Positions 34,165 through 42,336 of a stretch of 64,000 nucleotides of DNA are shown one piece after another (the first letter of the stretch is position 1; every line of letters starts with the position of its first letter). The notes beneath the pieces were generated by a model. It had not been told where the DNA came from. It saw nothing but the letters and a program-made list of their open reading frames with translations, and made no database searches. The DNA lies in assembly GCF_019049285.1 (NCBI RefSeq), contig NZ_JAGMUL010000114.1, positions 62,001 to 126,000 of the forward strand, in the 5' to 3' direction. The DNA is from Streptomyces sp. AC550_RSS872. Lineage in GTDB: Bacteria > Actinomycetota > Actinomycetes > Streptomycetales > Streptomycetaceae. The position numbers and the translations under genes are program-made.

Positions 34165-35160
34165 TCAGCGGGTTCCGTTGGCGGCGAACTTCGCGACCGA
34201 GGCGACGTTCGCCTTGGTGACGAATGCCGGGCCGGTGAGGACGGGGGCCTCGCCACCGCCGAGCGTGTTGCCGTTGGTGCGGTAGAGCCACAGCGAGTCC
34301 ACCGCGAGATAGCCCTGGAGATACGGCTGCTGGTCCACCGCGAACTGAACGTCGCCGGCCTGGACCGCCTGTGCCAATCCCTCATTGAGGTCGAACGTCG
34401 CGACACGGGCCTTGCTGTCGGCCTCCTGGGCCGACTTCACCGCGGCCAGCGCGAACTGGGCGCCGTTCGTGACGACTTCGTCGAAACTCGGGTCCTGGGA
34501 GAGCCGCGCCGCGACGGTGGCGGTGACCGCGTCCATGTCGGTGCCGTCCACGTAGAGGTTCTCGGTCTCGCCGCCGAACGCCTTCTTCACGCCCGCACAG
34601 CGCGCCTCCAGGGCGACGTTGCCGCGCTCGTGGATGACACACAGGGCGTGCTTGGCCTGGAGGTCGTCCAGCTTGTCGCCGACGGCCCGGCCCGCGACGC
34701 TCTCGTCCTGGCCGAAGTACCCGAGGAGACCCGCCGACTGCCATTCGTCTATACCAGAGTTGAGACCGACCACGGGTATGCCCGCCGCCCGCGCCTCGGC
34801 GACCGGACCGGCCATCGCCGTCGGCTTGGCCAGGGTCACCGCGATGCCGTCGACCTTCTGCCTGATCGCGTCCCGCATCAACTCGGCCTGGCCCGTGGGC
34901 TCGGAGTCGTGTCCATAGGTCAGCTCGATGTTGTCCTTGGCGGCCGCCGCCCGGGCGCCCTTCTGCACCAGCTCCCAGAAGGCGTCCCCCTCGCCTCCGT
35001 GAGTGATGAGGGCGACCTTCAGCCGTGCGGTGCCCGCCGCGTCCGCGCTCGACGCGTCGTCGGTCGCGCCGACGGCGGAGCAGCCGGCCAGCAGCAGACA
35101 GGCCGCGGCCGTGACGGCCGCGGCGCGAGTGAAAGCGAAGGAGGGGGGTGGGGTCTTCAT
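34165..35160 (-). CDS. Sugar-type periplasmic-binding lipoprotein (Peripla_BP_4)
   Basis: 331 residues with a lipoprotein signal (lipobox LLAGC). RLKVALITHGGEGDAFWELV, VDGIAVTLAKPTAM and AGIPVVGLNSGIDEW are typical of ribose/galactose-type cluster-B binding proteins, as is the hinge region ATFDLNEGLAQAVQAG. No permease or ATPase gene is adjacent, so it is either an orphan receptor or feeds a transporter elsewhere. It lies 142 bp upstream of the second conservon on the same strand, suggesting a possible ligand-sensing link (inference). Confidence 0.8.
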   Translation of the reverse strand: MKTPPPSFAFTRAAAVTAAACLLLAGCSAVGATDDASSADAAGTARLKVALITHGGEGDAFWELVQKGARAAAAKDNIELTYGHDSEPTGQAELMRDAIRQKVDGIAVTLAKPTAMAGPVAEARAAGIPVVGLNSGIDEWQSAGLLGYFGQDESVAGRAVGDKLDDLQAKHALCVIHERGNVALEARCAGVKKAFGGETENLYVDGTDMDAVTATVAARLSQDPSFDEVVTNGAQFALAAVKSAQEADSKARVATFDLNEGLAQAVQAGDVQFAVDQQPYLQGYLAVDSLWLYRTNGNTLGGGEAPVLTGPAFVTKANVASVAKFAANGTR

Positions 35161-35404
35161 GAGGGTGCGGCACCTCGCTGTGCGGCCGAGCCGGAGGAAC
35201 GAACGAGAGCGCGGCCGGAGTCGAACGGGGAGGTCCCCGGCCTGGTGAACTCTCGCTGGGGCGGAGCCAATCGCGTGTGACCACCGGTAGTCAAGTATGC
35301 AACCACGTGGTGTGAGTCGATGCTGTCACATCGTGATGCACCGCTGGCGGGAGGCCGGACCGACGCCCGCCCCTCGTCCCGGAAAATCACCTCGCTACCC
35401 GTAC

Positions 35405-35500
35405 CGTCCGGACGCCACTGGTGAACCTGGACGATGCTGGCTCGACAAGGTCCAGACCAGTGAAAAACTCCCCGGCCTCGTCCGGCGCGAAGTCGGCGGT
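35405..35500 (-). pseudogene. Relic of a SAM-dependent methyltransferase (DUF574-like) 3' end
   Basis: Reading the minus strand, GEFFTGLDLVEP and, after a one-base frame change, IVQVHQWRPDG reproduce the C-terminal signature of Streptomyces DUF574-type methyltransferases (FF.GL.LVEPG(I/V)V.VH.WRP). Flanking sequence in any frame is not recognisable. I see nothing else supported in 35161-35667 besides this fragment and the repeat at 35578. Confidence 0.45.
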
Positions 35501-35577
35501 GGCGATGGACCACGATCCCGACGGCGTCGTCCTCGTCAGTCGCGGGGCACTGGACGGCCGACGGTCACCACGCCCAC

Positions 35578-35625
35578 CCAGGGGCGCGGGGAACTGAGCG
35601 ACCAGCCCCCACGTACCCGCACCCG
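35578..35625. repeat. GC-rich dispersed repeat, family B-like copy 3
   Basis: CAGGGGCGCGGGGAACTGAG then CGACCAGCCCCCACGTACCC shares the GGGGCGCGGGG...CGACCAGCC frame with the copies at 13085 and 24815 but lacks their central palindrome. Lies 3' of DUF6114 beside the methyltransferase relic. Confidence 0.5.
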
Positions 35626-35667
35626 CCAGAACACCCGGCCCCCACGACGCTACGGAGGGACCCTGGT

Positions 35668-36111
35668 TCAGGCGGGCTCCCCGGCCTCCTGGCCGACCGT
35701 CGCGGCAACCCCCTTCTCCCGCCGCGGCCGCCGCCGGCGCCACCGCCTCGGTTCTTCATCCGGGAGCCACCCAAAAGCGAGGCAACTCCCCACGACCCCA
35801 AGAAGCAGCCCCACAAAGAACCCGCCCAGATTCGACGTGAGCCAGCTCCCCAGTGCCACCAACACCCCGGTGACCGAATAAAAGAGCCGCTGCGCAGGAT
35901 TGAAAAGGATCAGCAGACCCAGCAACACCATCAGCGTCGGCAACAGATACCCGGCCAGCCCCTGCATACCGGCATGCAGCATGACCTTCACGGACGCCTT
36001 CATGGTGAGCAGAACCTCCGCCCCGCCCAGCGCGAGCAACACCCCGCCCCAGAACGGCCGATCGGCCCGCCAGCGACGGAAGGCCGACCGGAATCCCGTA
36101 CGCGGACTCAT
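35668..36111 (-). CDS. DUF6114 family membrane protein
   Basis: 147 residues from ATG 36111, which overlaps the DUF6230 stop. Four hydrophobic helices: FWGGVLLALGGAEVLLTM, GLAGYLLPTLMVLLGLLIL, FYSVTGVLVALGSWL and GGFFVGLLLGVVGSCLAFGW, then a very basic tail (RRWRRRRPRREK). The DUF6230-DUF6114 pair is a recurring Streptomyces gene couple of unknown function, probably a membrane complex. Confidence 0.8.
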   Translation of the reverse strand: MSPRTGFRSAFRRWRADRPFWGGVLLALGGAEVLLTMKASVKVMLHAGMQGLAGYLLPTLMVLLGLLILFNPAQRLFYSVTGVLVALGSWLTSNLGGFFVGLLLGVVGSCLAFGWLPDEEPRRWRRRRPRREKGVAATVGQEAGEPA

Positions 36112-36803
36112 CAGCAACCCGTACTGCTGAAACCGAGTTTCAGCCCCGGAAGCTTGAAGACACCCGCAGTCGTCGCATAGTTGGTCTGCCGCAGATCGGC
36201 GATGCGCACAGTGTCCGCCTGCTGACTGAAGACACCGATCGGCCCCTTCACCCCGGCCTTGGTCAACGTACTCGCATCGTTGCCGATCTCGATGTTGCTG
36301 AACGCCGCGTCACCCGACAACTCCGTCGAGTCGGTGGTCAGATCGCTCGCGGACACCTTCTCCCTCCCACCGCCCGCGGTGATGAGCAGGTTCGTCCCAC
36401 CGAGATCCACGCTCTGGCACAGCTTCGTGAGCGTCGCGTTCTTGATGGCGGACGTGACCACCAGCACCTGCCCACCGGTGTCACCCGCGTTGGGACTGCC
36501 CGGCGCCATCTCGTCGAGCCCGCCGAACTGCTCGAACCCGGTGCCGTTGAGCTCGGTCGCGGTGACGGTGAAGGGCATGCCGGAGATCGCGAACTGCACG
36601 CCCAGCGCTCCCTCGGCGGTGAGCACCGCGAGGGCGCCGGCGACGAGGGTGGCCGGTACCGCCATCACGGCGGCTCGGCGCGCCCGGACCCGCCCGCGTC
36701 TCGCGGGGGCGTCGGGGGTTTCGGACGCTTCGGACACGGAACCGCTTTCCGGGTTCTCGGGGGTGTTGTCGGCGGACGAGGTGGCGTCCGAGGACGAGGC
36801 CAT
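36111..36803 (-). CDS. DUF6230 family exported/membrane protein
   Basis: 230 residues from ATG 36803, with GGGAG six bases upstream; the frame is open further but the extra residues look spurious. A charged, Ser/Glu-rich N-terminal ~45 residues and an Arg cluster (RRGRVRARRAA) precede one membrane-spanning helix (VMAVPATLVAGALAVLTAEG). The ~170-residue extracytoplasmic part contains FAISGMPFTVTATELNG and VVTSAIKNATLTKLCQSV, with a terminal Cys. Coupled to DUF6114. Confidence 0.8.
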   Translation of the reverse strand: MASSSDATSSADNTPENPESGSVSEASETPDAPARRGRVRARRAAVMAVPATLVAGALAVLTAEGALGVQFAISGMPFTVTATELNGTGFEQFGGLDEMAPGSPNAGDTGGQVLVVTSAIKNATLTKLCQSVDLGGTNLLITAGGGREKVSASDLTTDSTELSGDAAFSNIEIGNDASTLTKAGVKGPIGVFSQQADTVRIADLRQTNYATTAGVFKLPGLKLGFSSTGC

Positions 36804-37469
36804 AACTGCTCCCAGGTGCATTAAGTGCGGGTAGGGCATCAGCGGCACGTTGTCCTGGCGCGGACAGCGCCCACGGCGCACGCCCCTCGCAACTCCCGGC
36901 GGGTGCAAGGGCTTTCTCGTACTCCGCAGTAGCCTGCCGGGAAGTTACCGGTGGTTACAGCTGAGGGTCAAGGCAGCTGTGAAAAAAGGGTGTTGATTGT
37001 GCGTCACCTGTGACTCCAAGGCTTCCGCGGCGCCCTCGGGCAACCGTCGGAACCCATTCGGCACCATCAACTCCCCACCGGATCCTTGACGTTGACTGAC
37101 ACTCAGGTCTACAACTTGCCCTGGCTCCCCCCTGGATCCGTGGCGCCGGATCCGCCGCCGCGTGGCCTCCGCCCGCGTTCCCGGACCTGATGTCCTTCAC
37201 ATTCCGCGAGATCACTCCACGGCGCCGTCACGGCCGCTTCCCCCCTCGGTCCGTGCCGGACGCCCCCCGCCGGGTCCGGCCGGAGCCCTCCCCAGGGTCT
37301 CCGGCCGGTCACCGGCCGGGCCGCCGTTGCCGGTCCGTGACGTAAGGAGAAGGCGCCACGGACCGGCAACGGCACACCCCGACTCGCGCAACCCCCCACC
37401 CCTCAAACCCCTGAGCGGCACAGCTGCCCTCAGGGCACACCCCCGCAACGAAAGCCGAGGTACCTCCCC
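36804..37469. other. Long intergenic region with hairpins, no supported gene
   Basis: No frame here has protein character. It contains two inverted repeats: CCGGCCGG(TCA)CCGGCCGG-like at ~37300-37320, and CCGGTCCGTG...CACGGACCGG at ~37331-37367. The second flanks an AAGGAGAAGG stretch with no open frame behind it. Divergent promoters for the DUF6230 operon and the secreted protein at 37470 must lie here. Confidence 0.5.
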
Positions 37470-38123
37470 ATGCGCACCCGCACCCTCCTCACCCTGGCCG
37501 GCACCGTCGCCGCCCTCACCCTTCCCCTGGCAGGCCCCGCGTCCGCGGCCGACGGCACCGTCCTCACCACCGGCTCCGTCGGTGGTACGGCCGTCGCGGC
37601 CGGCGAGGTCCTCACCGCGCCGCTGGCGAGCGGCACCGCCGCCACGTTCTACTCCAGCGCGACCGGTACGAGCGGTATCTCCTGCAAGTCGTCGCAGTTC
37701 ACGGCCACCGTGACGGACAACCCGAGCGCACCAGGCACCGCGACGGAGTCGGTCTCCGCGCACACCTTCGACGCCGCCAGCTGCACCACCAACGTGGTCG
37801 GCGTGCTCGGCGTCACCGGCATCACGGTCAACAACCTGCCGTACAGCGCCGCCGTGTCCTCCGACGGCACCGTCACCGTCACGCCCGCCGAGGGCTCCGC
37901 CATCCAGACGACGGTCGTCCTGCGGACCCTGCTGGGCAGCATCAACTGCGTCTACCAGGCCCCCAGCCTGTCCGGCACGGCGAGCAACGACGACAACACC
38001 ATCAACTTCGCCGGCGCCCGGTTCACCAAGGTCTCCGGCTCGTCCCTGTGCTTCGCCAACGGCTACTTCACCGCCAAGTACGCCCCGGTGACCGCCGGCG
38101 GCGCAGCGGTGTACGTCAACTGA
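37470..38123 (+). CDS. Small secreted protein of unknown function
   Basis: 217 residues with a signal peptide (MRTRTLLTLAG to AGPASA). The mature protein is Thr/Ser/Ala/Gly-rich with four cysteines (ISCKSS, ASCTTN, INCVYQ, SLCFAN) likely forming two disulfides, and a beta-strand-like alternation throughout. It resembles small secreted proteins common in Streptomyces, often beside DUF6230/DUF6114 genes. No enzymatic motif is seen. Confidence 0.7.
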   Translation: MRTRTLLTLAGTVAALTLPLAGPASAADGTVLTTGSVGGTAVAAGEVLTAPLASGTAATFYSSATGTSGISCKSSQFTATVTDNPSAPGTATESVSAHTFDAASCTTNVVGVLGVTGITVNNLPYSAAVSSDGTVTVTPAEGSAIQTTVVLRTLLGSINCVYQAPSLSGTASNDDNTINFAGARFTKVSGSSLCFANGYFTAKYAPVTAGGAAVYVN

Positions 38124-38141
38124 CGCCCGCAGCGCCGGAGT

Positions 38142-39065
38142 TCACCTCCTGCGCAGCCGCAGTGCCAGGGCGGCGCCGCCGGTGAGCACCAGCACCGCGG
38201 CGGCGCCGCCCGCCAGCATCGGCGTCGAGGGCCGCGTACTGGTGCCGCCGGTGTTCGCCACCGGCGTGCTGTCAGGCGCGGCGGCGTTCCGCGTACGCCG
38301 GCTCTCCGCGTCGACGGAGGCGGAAGGTGCCGGTGAGACGGTCTTGCGCGGCTCGGCCGCCGACGAAGGGCTCGCGGTCGTACGGCCGTTGTCCCGGCCC
38401 GCGTCGCCGCCTCCGCTCGCCGGGAACACCACGTCCGAGCACGAGTAGTACGTGTCCGGCGTACTGCTGTTCTGCCAGATCGTGTACAGCACATGCCGCC
38501 CGGTCCGGTCGGACGGCAGTGTCGCCCTGATCCGGTACGCCCCGTTCGTCAACGCGGGATCCTTCACCTGCGCGAACGGCTTCTCCGGCAGGTCGGACCA
38601 GGACAGCGGCTTCGCCGGGTCGTAGCCGGGCTCGGTGAGGTAGAGCTTGAACGTGCCGGTGTGCGGGATCGTCGAGACGTACCGCATGGTCAGGTCGGCC
38701 CCCGGCGTGAGCCGGGTCGACGGCCAGTCGGCGCGGGCGAGGTCGAGACCCCGGTAGACGGGCAGTCCGCCGCTGCACAACTCCCCGTCGGGGACGACCT
38801 GTCGGTCCCGGCCGCTCACGTTCGCGATCCGAAGGTTGTCCCAGGCCGTGAAGGGCGCCCCGTTCGACGCGACCGCCGCCCGGCAGGCCGCCGACCGGGA
38901 CGCGCTGCCGCCGTCGGGGGAGCAGGCGTACACCCGGCTGACCGGATCCGTCGGCGCACCGTGCGCACGGGCGGGTCCCGCCGCCCACGCCGTGAGCAGC
39001 AGGGGTGTGACGGCGGTGGCCGCCAGGGCGGTGCGGTGCGATCTCATCCAGGGCATCCGGGACAT
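38142..39065 (-). CDS. AA10 lytic polysaccharide monooxygenase, probably cell-wall anchored
   Basis: 307 residues. The signal peptide ends ARA, leaving His35 as the mature N-terminus (HGAPTDPVSRVYAC), the copper-binding His of the histidine brace; the second is likely in IPHTGTFKLYLTEPGYDP. Further AA10 landmarks are the aromatic/Cys pairs and VLYTIWQNSSTPDTYYSCSD. After ~200 catalytic residues come a Ser/Thr/Pro linker, PVANTGG, a hydrophobic helix and the tail RLRRR, the layout of a sortase sorting signal. Oxidises chitin (or cellulose) chains. Most AA10 enzymes are freely secreted. Confidence 0.87.
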   Translation of the reverse strand: MSRMPWMRSHRTALAATAVTPLLLTAWAAGPARAHGAPTDPVSRVYACSPDGGSASRSAACRAAVASNGAPFTAWDNLRIANVSGRDRQVVPDGELCSGGLPVYRGLDLARADWPSTRLTPGADLTMRYVSTIPHTGTFKLYLTEPGYDPAKPLSWSDLPEKPFAQVKDPALTNGAYRIRATLPSDRTGRHVLYTIWQNSSTPDTYYSCSDVVFPASGGGDAGRDNGRTTASPSSAAEPRKTVSPAPSASVDAESRRTRNAAAPDSTPVANTGGTSTRPSTPMLAGGAAAVLVLTGGAALALRLRRR

Positions 39066-39464
39066 CCGGAACGTCTCCTCGGCCGGCGCGGGAAGGGTCC
39101 TTGTGCAGTACGGGAACCAGGCCCGGCGTGTTCACCGCGCGACGAGCGGGGGCAAAGCCCGGCATTACCGGTCAACCGTCCGACGTAGAGGGTGGGTTTC
39201 CAGCCGGATCGAGGGTTTCCCCTGTATCCCGATGACCTTCTCTTTGCCTATCGTTCGACCACAGCTGACCCACAGGCAACCCCGAACGGGTCGTAGCTCG
39301 CGCCAGGCCGGCCGCCGCGCCCCCGCGTCTTCGCACTGCCCCACCTGCGTTTCCCGCACTGCCCCACCCGCCTTCTCGGCGTACCCCCCGCTGCTTCGAG
39401 GACGAAGCGAATCGACCGCCGCTCCGCGCTGCCCGGAGTACGGCCGGCCACGAAAGGCACACCC

Positions 39465-41276
39465 TTGCGTACCTCTGCGTCCACCAGACGGAAGCTGATA
39501 TCCGCCGCCGCGGTCTCCGCCGCGCTCTTCACGGCTGCCACCACCTCGGTCGCCGTGGCCCAGGACTCCTCAGGCCAGGAAGCCGCCGCCCCCGTCCCGG
39601 CGGCCCAGACCGAGGCCGCCCCCGGCACCACGGCCGAGCGCCTCATCGTCGGCTACAAGTCCGGCGCTTCCGAGGCCAAGTCGAACAAGGCCGCCGAGGC
39701 CGACGCCGCCGCCAAGGGCAAGGAGGCCGGCGAGGACCTCGACTTCCAGCGCCGCCTCGGCTCCGGCGCCGCCCTCGTCGACCTGGGCGAGAACCTCACC
39801 AAGCGCGACGTCGCCGACGTCGTCGCCGAGTACCAGGCCGACCCGCAGGTCGCCTACGTCGTACCGGACCGGCTGAACAAGCCGCTGGCCACGCCCAACG
39901 ACACCGAGTACGGCAAGCAGTGGGACCTGTCCGAGGCCACCGCCGGCATGAACGTGCCGGGCGCCTGGGACGTCACCACCGGCAGCGGGGTCACCGTCGC
40001 CGTCATCGACACCGGCTATGTCACCCACTCCGACCTCGGTGCCAACATCGTCGCGGGCTACGACTTCATCTCCGACGCCAAGGTCGGCAACGACGGCAAC
40101 GGCCGCGACAGCAACCCGGCCGACCCGGGCGACTGGACCGCCGCCAACGAGTGCGCCTCCGGCGACGAGGCCTCCACCTCCTCCTGGCACGGCACCCACG
40201 TCGCGGGCACCATCGCCGCCGTCACCAACAACGGCAAGGGCGTCGCCGGCATCGCGCACGGCGCCAAGGTCTCCCCGCTGAGGGTGCTCGGCAAGTGCGG
40301 CGGCTTCGACTCCGACATCATCGACGCCATCACCTGGGCGTCCGGCGGTACGGTCTCCGGTGTCCCGGCGAACACCAACGTCGCCAAGGTCATCAACATG
40401 AGCCTGGGCGGCGGCGGCGCGTGCTCCACCGCGACCCAGAGCGCCATCAACGCCGCCGTGAACCGCGGCACCACGGTCGTCGTCGCGGCGGGCAACAGCA
40501 ACGCCAACGCGGCCAACTTCTCGCCGGCCAGCTGCAACAACGTCATCAGCGTGGCCGCCGCCGACCGCCAGGGCAACCGCTCCTACTACTCCAACTTCGG
40601 CTCGGTCGTCGACATCGCCGCCCCGGGTGGCGAGACCAACTCCGTCACGTCCAACGGCATCCTGTCCACGCTGAACTCCGGCGCGCAGGGCCCGTCCTCG
40701 GAGAGCTACGAGTACTACCAGGGCACCAGCATGGCCGCCCCGCACATCGCGGGCCTCGCCGCGCTGATGAAGTCGGCGAACGCGTCCCTGACCCCGGCGC
40801 AGATCGAGTCGGCCATCAAGTCCAACGCCCGCACCCTGCCCGGCACCTGCTCCGGCGGCTGCGGCGCGGGTCTCGCGGACGCGGCGAAGACCGTGCAGGC
40901 GGTGAACGGCAGCTCCGGCGGCTCCACGGGGGGCACCACCTTCACCAGCACTTCCGCCGTCGCCATCCCGGACAACAGCTCCGCGATCGAGTCCTCCATC
41001 GCGGTCAGCGGCCGCAGCGGCAACGCCCCGTCGGCCCTCCAGGTCGGCGTGGACATCACCCACACCTACCGCGGCGACCTGGTCATCGACCTGGTGGCAC
41101 CGGACGGTTCGACGTACCGCCTCAAGTCCAGCTCCTCGGACTCCGCGGACAACGTCAACACCACCTACACGGTGAACGCCTCCAGCGAGACCGCCAACGG
41201 CACCTGGAAGCTGCGCGTCCAGGACACGGCGGCCCAGGACACGGGCCGGCTCAACAGCTGGAACCTGACCTTCTGA
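39465..41276 (+). CDS. Secreted subtilisin-like (S8) serine protease with P-domain
   Basis: 603 residues from TTG 39465 behind GAAAGG. Signal peptide to ~32, I9-type propeptide (RLIVGYKSGASE to YVVPDRLNKP, ~59-140), catalytic domain with Asp182 (AVIDTGYVTHSD), His242 (WHGTHVAGT), oxyanion Asn in AAGNSNANAA and Ser422 (GTSMAAPHIAG), a Gly/Ser linker and a C-terminal P-domain (AIPDNSSAIESSIAVSG to LNSWNLTF). The P-domain stabilises or targets the protease. 39066-39464 upstream holds no other gene I can support. Confidence 0.92.
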   Translation: MRTSASTRRKLISAAAVSAALFTAATTSVAVAQDSSGQEAAAPVPAAQTEAAPGTTAERLIVGYKSGASEAKSNKAAEADAAAKGKEAGEDLDFQRRLGSGAALVDLGENLTKRDVADVVAEYQADPQVAYVVPDRLNKPLATPNDTEYGKQWDLSEATAGMNVPGAWDVTTGSGVTVAVIDTGYVTHSDLGANIVAGYDFISDAKVGNDGNGRDSNPADPGDWTAANECASGDEASTSSWHGTHVAGTIAAVTNNGKGVAGIAHGAKVSPLRVLGKCGGFDSDIIDAITWASGGTVSGVPANTNVAKVINMSLGGGGACSTATQSAINAAVNRGTTVVVAAGNSNANAANFSPASCNNVISVAAADRQGNRSYYSNFGSVVDIAAPGGETNSVTSNGILSTLNSGAQGPSSESYEYYQGTSMAAPHIAGLAALMKSANASLTPAQIESAIKSNARTLPGTCSGGCGAGLADAAKTVQAVNGSSGGSTGGTTFTSTSAVAIPDNSSAIESSIAVSGRSGNAPSALQVGVDITHTYRGDLVIDLVAPDGSTYRLKSSSSDSADNVNTTYTVNASSETANGTWKLRVQDTAAQDTGRLNSWNLTF

Positions 41277-41298
41277 ACAGCTGGAAGCTGACCTTCTG
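41253..41298 (+). repeat. 23-bp tandem duplication across the protease stop codon
   Basis: AACAGCTGGAACCTGACCTT with CTG, then the same unit with one change (AAGCTG for AACCTG). The first copy contains the end of the P-domain and the stop; the second is untranslated. Confidence 0.85.
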
Positions 41299-41346
41299 AC
41301 CGACCGCGTGGCCGACCTTCTGGTCGACCTGGTCGACAACTGAACG

Positions 41347-41365
41347 CGCGCCCTCGAAGGGCGCG
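41347..41365 (+). terminator. Hairpin terminator candidate after the subtilase
   Basis: CGCGCCCT, loop CGA, AGGGCGCG, about 70 bp after the protease stop. A second, longer inverted repeat (GGGCCGGCCG...CGGCCGGCCC) follows at ~41378-41416. Together they separate the protease from the convergent receptor gene. Confidence 0.65.
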
Positions 41366-41477
41366 TACACAAACGGGCGGGCCGGCCGGTGCGGATGGGG
41401 CATCGGCCGGCCCGTCGTGTGCCGCGAGCACCGCCGACCGGGACGGAAACCGTCGCTCCGGTCGGCTTCGCGCATGC

Positions 41478-42155
41478 TCAGCGGCCGGACGCGTCCACCG
41501 CGACCCACTCGGCCCCCACCTCGTCGAGGGTGGCCAGCACGCGGGCCCCGCGATCGGGCTCCCGGTCGATCCCGGGCAGCAGGCCCGGCACCGCGATGCT
41601 CGGAAGGAGGTGCCCCCACAGGACCGAGATCCGCTCCGCCAGGTCGGCCCGGTCGGTCAGCGCCCGGGACATCAACTGGATCCCGGCGAACGCCCCGACC
41701 AGCAGCTCCACCGTCTGTCTCGGCACCACGGTGGGCAGCAACTCGCCCTGCTCACGTGCCCGTTCGAGCAGCCCGACCAGATGGTCCGCCCACTGCCGGA
41801 ACGGCCCGGAGTGGTCGGCCCCCGGCGGTGCGCTCTGGTCCACCGCCAGCCGCACGCTGCCCTTGAGCAGCGAGTTCCCGAGCAGCCGCTGCCCGAACAC
41901 AAAAGTCATGTCGACCAGTTCCTGGAGCTTGCACGGCTGCGGCGGCACCGCTGCGAAGGGCACCTGCTCGTCCAGCACGGCCTGGGCGAGGGATTCCTTC
42001 GAGGAGAAGTGGAAATACAGGGCACCCTTCGTCACTTCGGCCCGCTCCAGGACCATGGAGATGGTCGTCGCGGTGTAACCGTGCTCGTCGAAGACCGCGC
42101 CGGCGGCCTCGAGAATCACCCTCCGCGTTCTGATGGCGCGCTCCTGCCTCGCCAT
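41478..42155 (-). CDS. Gamma-butyrolactone receptor (ArpA/ScbR-type TetR regulator)
   Basis: 225 residues from ATG 42155. The helix-turn-helix (RQERAIRTRRVILEAAGAVF, ATTISMVLERAEVTKGALYF, HFSSKESLAQAVLDEQ) is characteristic of the ArpA/ScbR class. The ligand domain has the conserved Trp in FRQWADHLVGLLERA. Such receptors repress target promoters until a gamma-butyrolactone binds. It is divergent from the afsA-type synthase gene with a candidate ARE between, the standard autoregulatory arrangement. Confidence 0.9.
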   Translation of the reverse strand: MARQERAIRTRRVILEAAGAVFDEHGYTATTISMVLERAEVTKGALYFHFSSKESLAQAVLDEQVPFAAVPPQPCKLQELVDMTFVFGQRLLGNSLLKGSVRLAVDQSAPPGADHSGPFRQWADHLVGLLERAREQGELLPTVVPRQTVELLVGAFAGIQLMSRALTDRADLAERISVLWGHLLPSIAVPGLLPGIDREPDRGARVLATLDEVGAEWVAVDASGR

Positions 42156-42243
42156 AACAGCCCCTCCGCTGCGCCGAGTTGGCCCGTGCGCCGGGCGTGC
42201 GCCGGAGCGGTTCGGGCACGGCCGGGCGACCCAGGGCCGCATT

Positions 42244-42270
42244 GAAAAACAAACCGGTCGGCTCGTACTC
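42244..42270. promoter_or_regulatory. Candidate ARE operator between receptor and AfsA-type genes
   Basis: GAAAAACAAACCGGTCGGCT (continuing CGTACTC) has a strong left ARE half-site (ACAAACCGGTCGG) with a degenerate right half. Autoregulatory elements bound by gamma-butyrolactone receptors are ~22-26-bp imperfect palindromes of this kind, located in divergent receptor/synthase promoters as here. Confidence 0.55.
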
Positions 42271-42336
42271 TAACGCTCGCGGCACGGGCACCTCGCCGTC
42301 TGTCATCGCACACACGGGGGTACCCAAGGAGGGGAC

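Noticed and set aside
35157..35513. 118-codon minus-strand frame upstream of the sugar-binding protein
   Set aside because: Only a short stretch (IVQVHQWRPDG) is meaningful and belongs to a frameshifted methyltransferase relic; not an intact gene.
39570..41372. 600-codon antisense frame over the subtilase
   Set aside because: Gly/Ala/Val/Arg-rich shadow with no domain; the sense frame has all catalytic residues.
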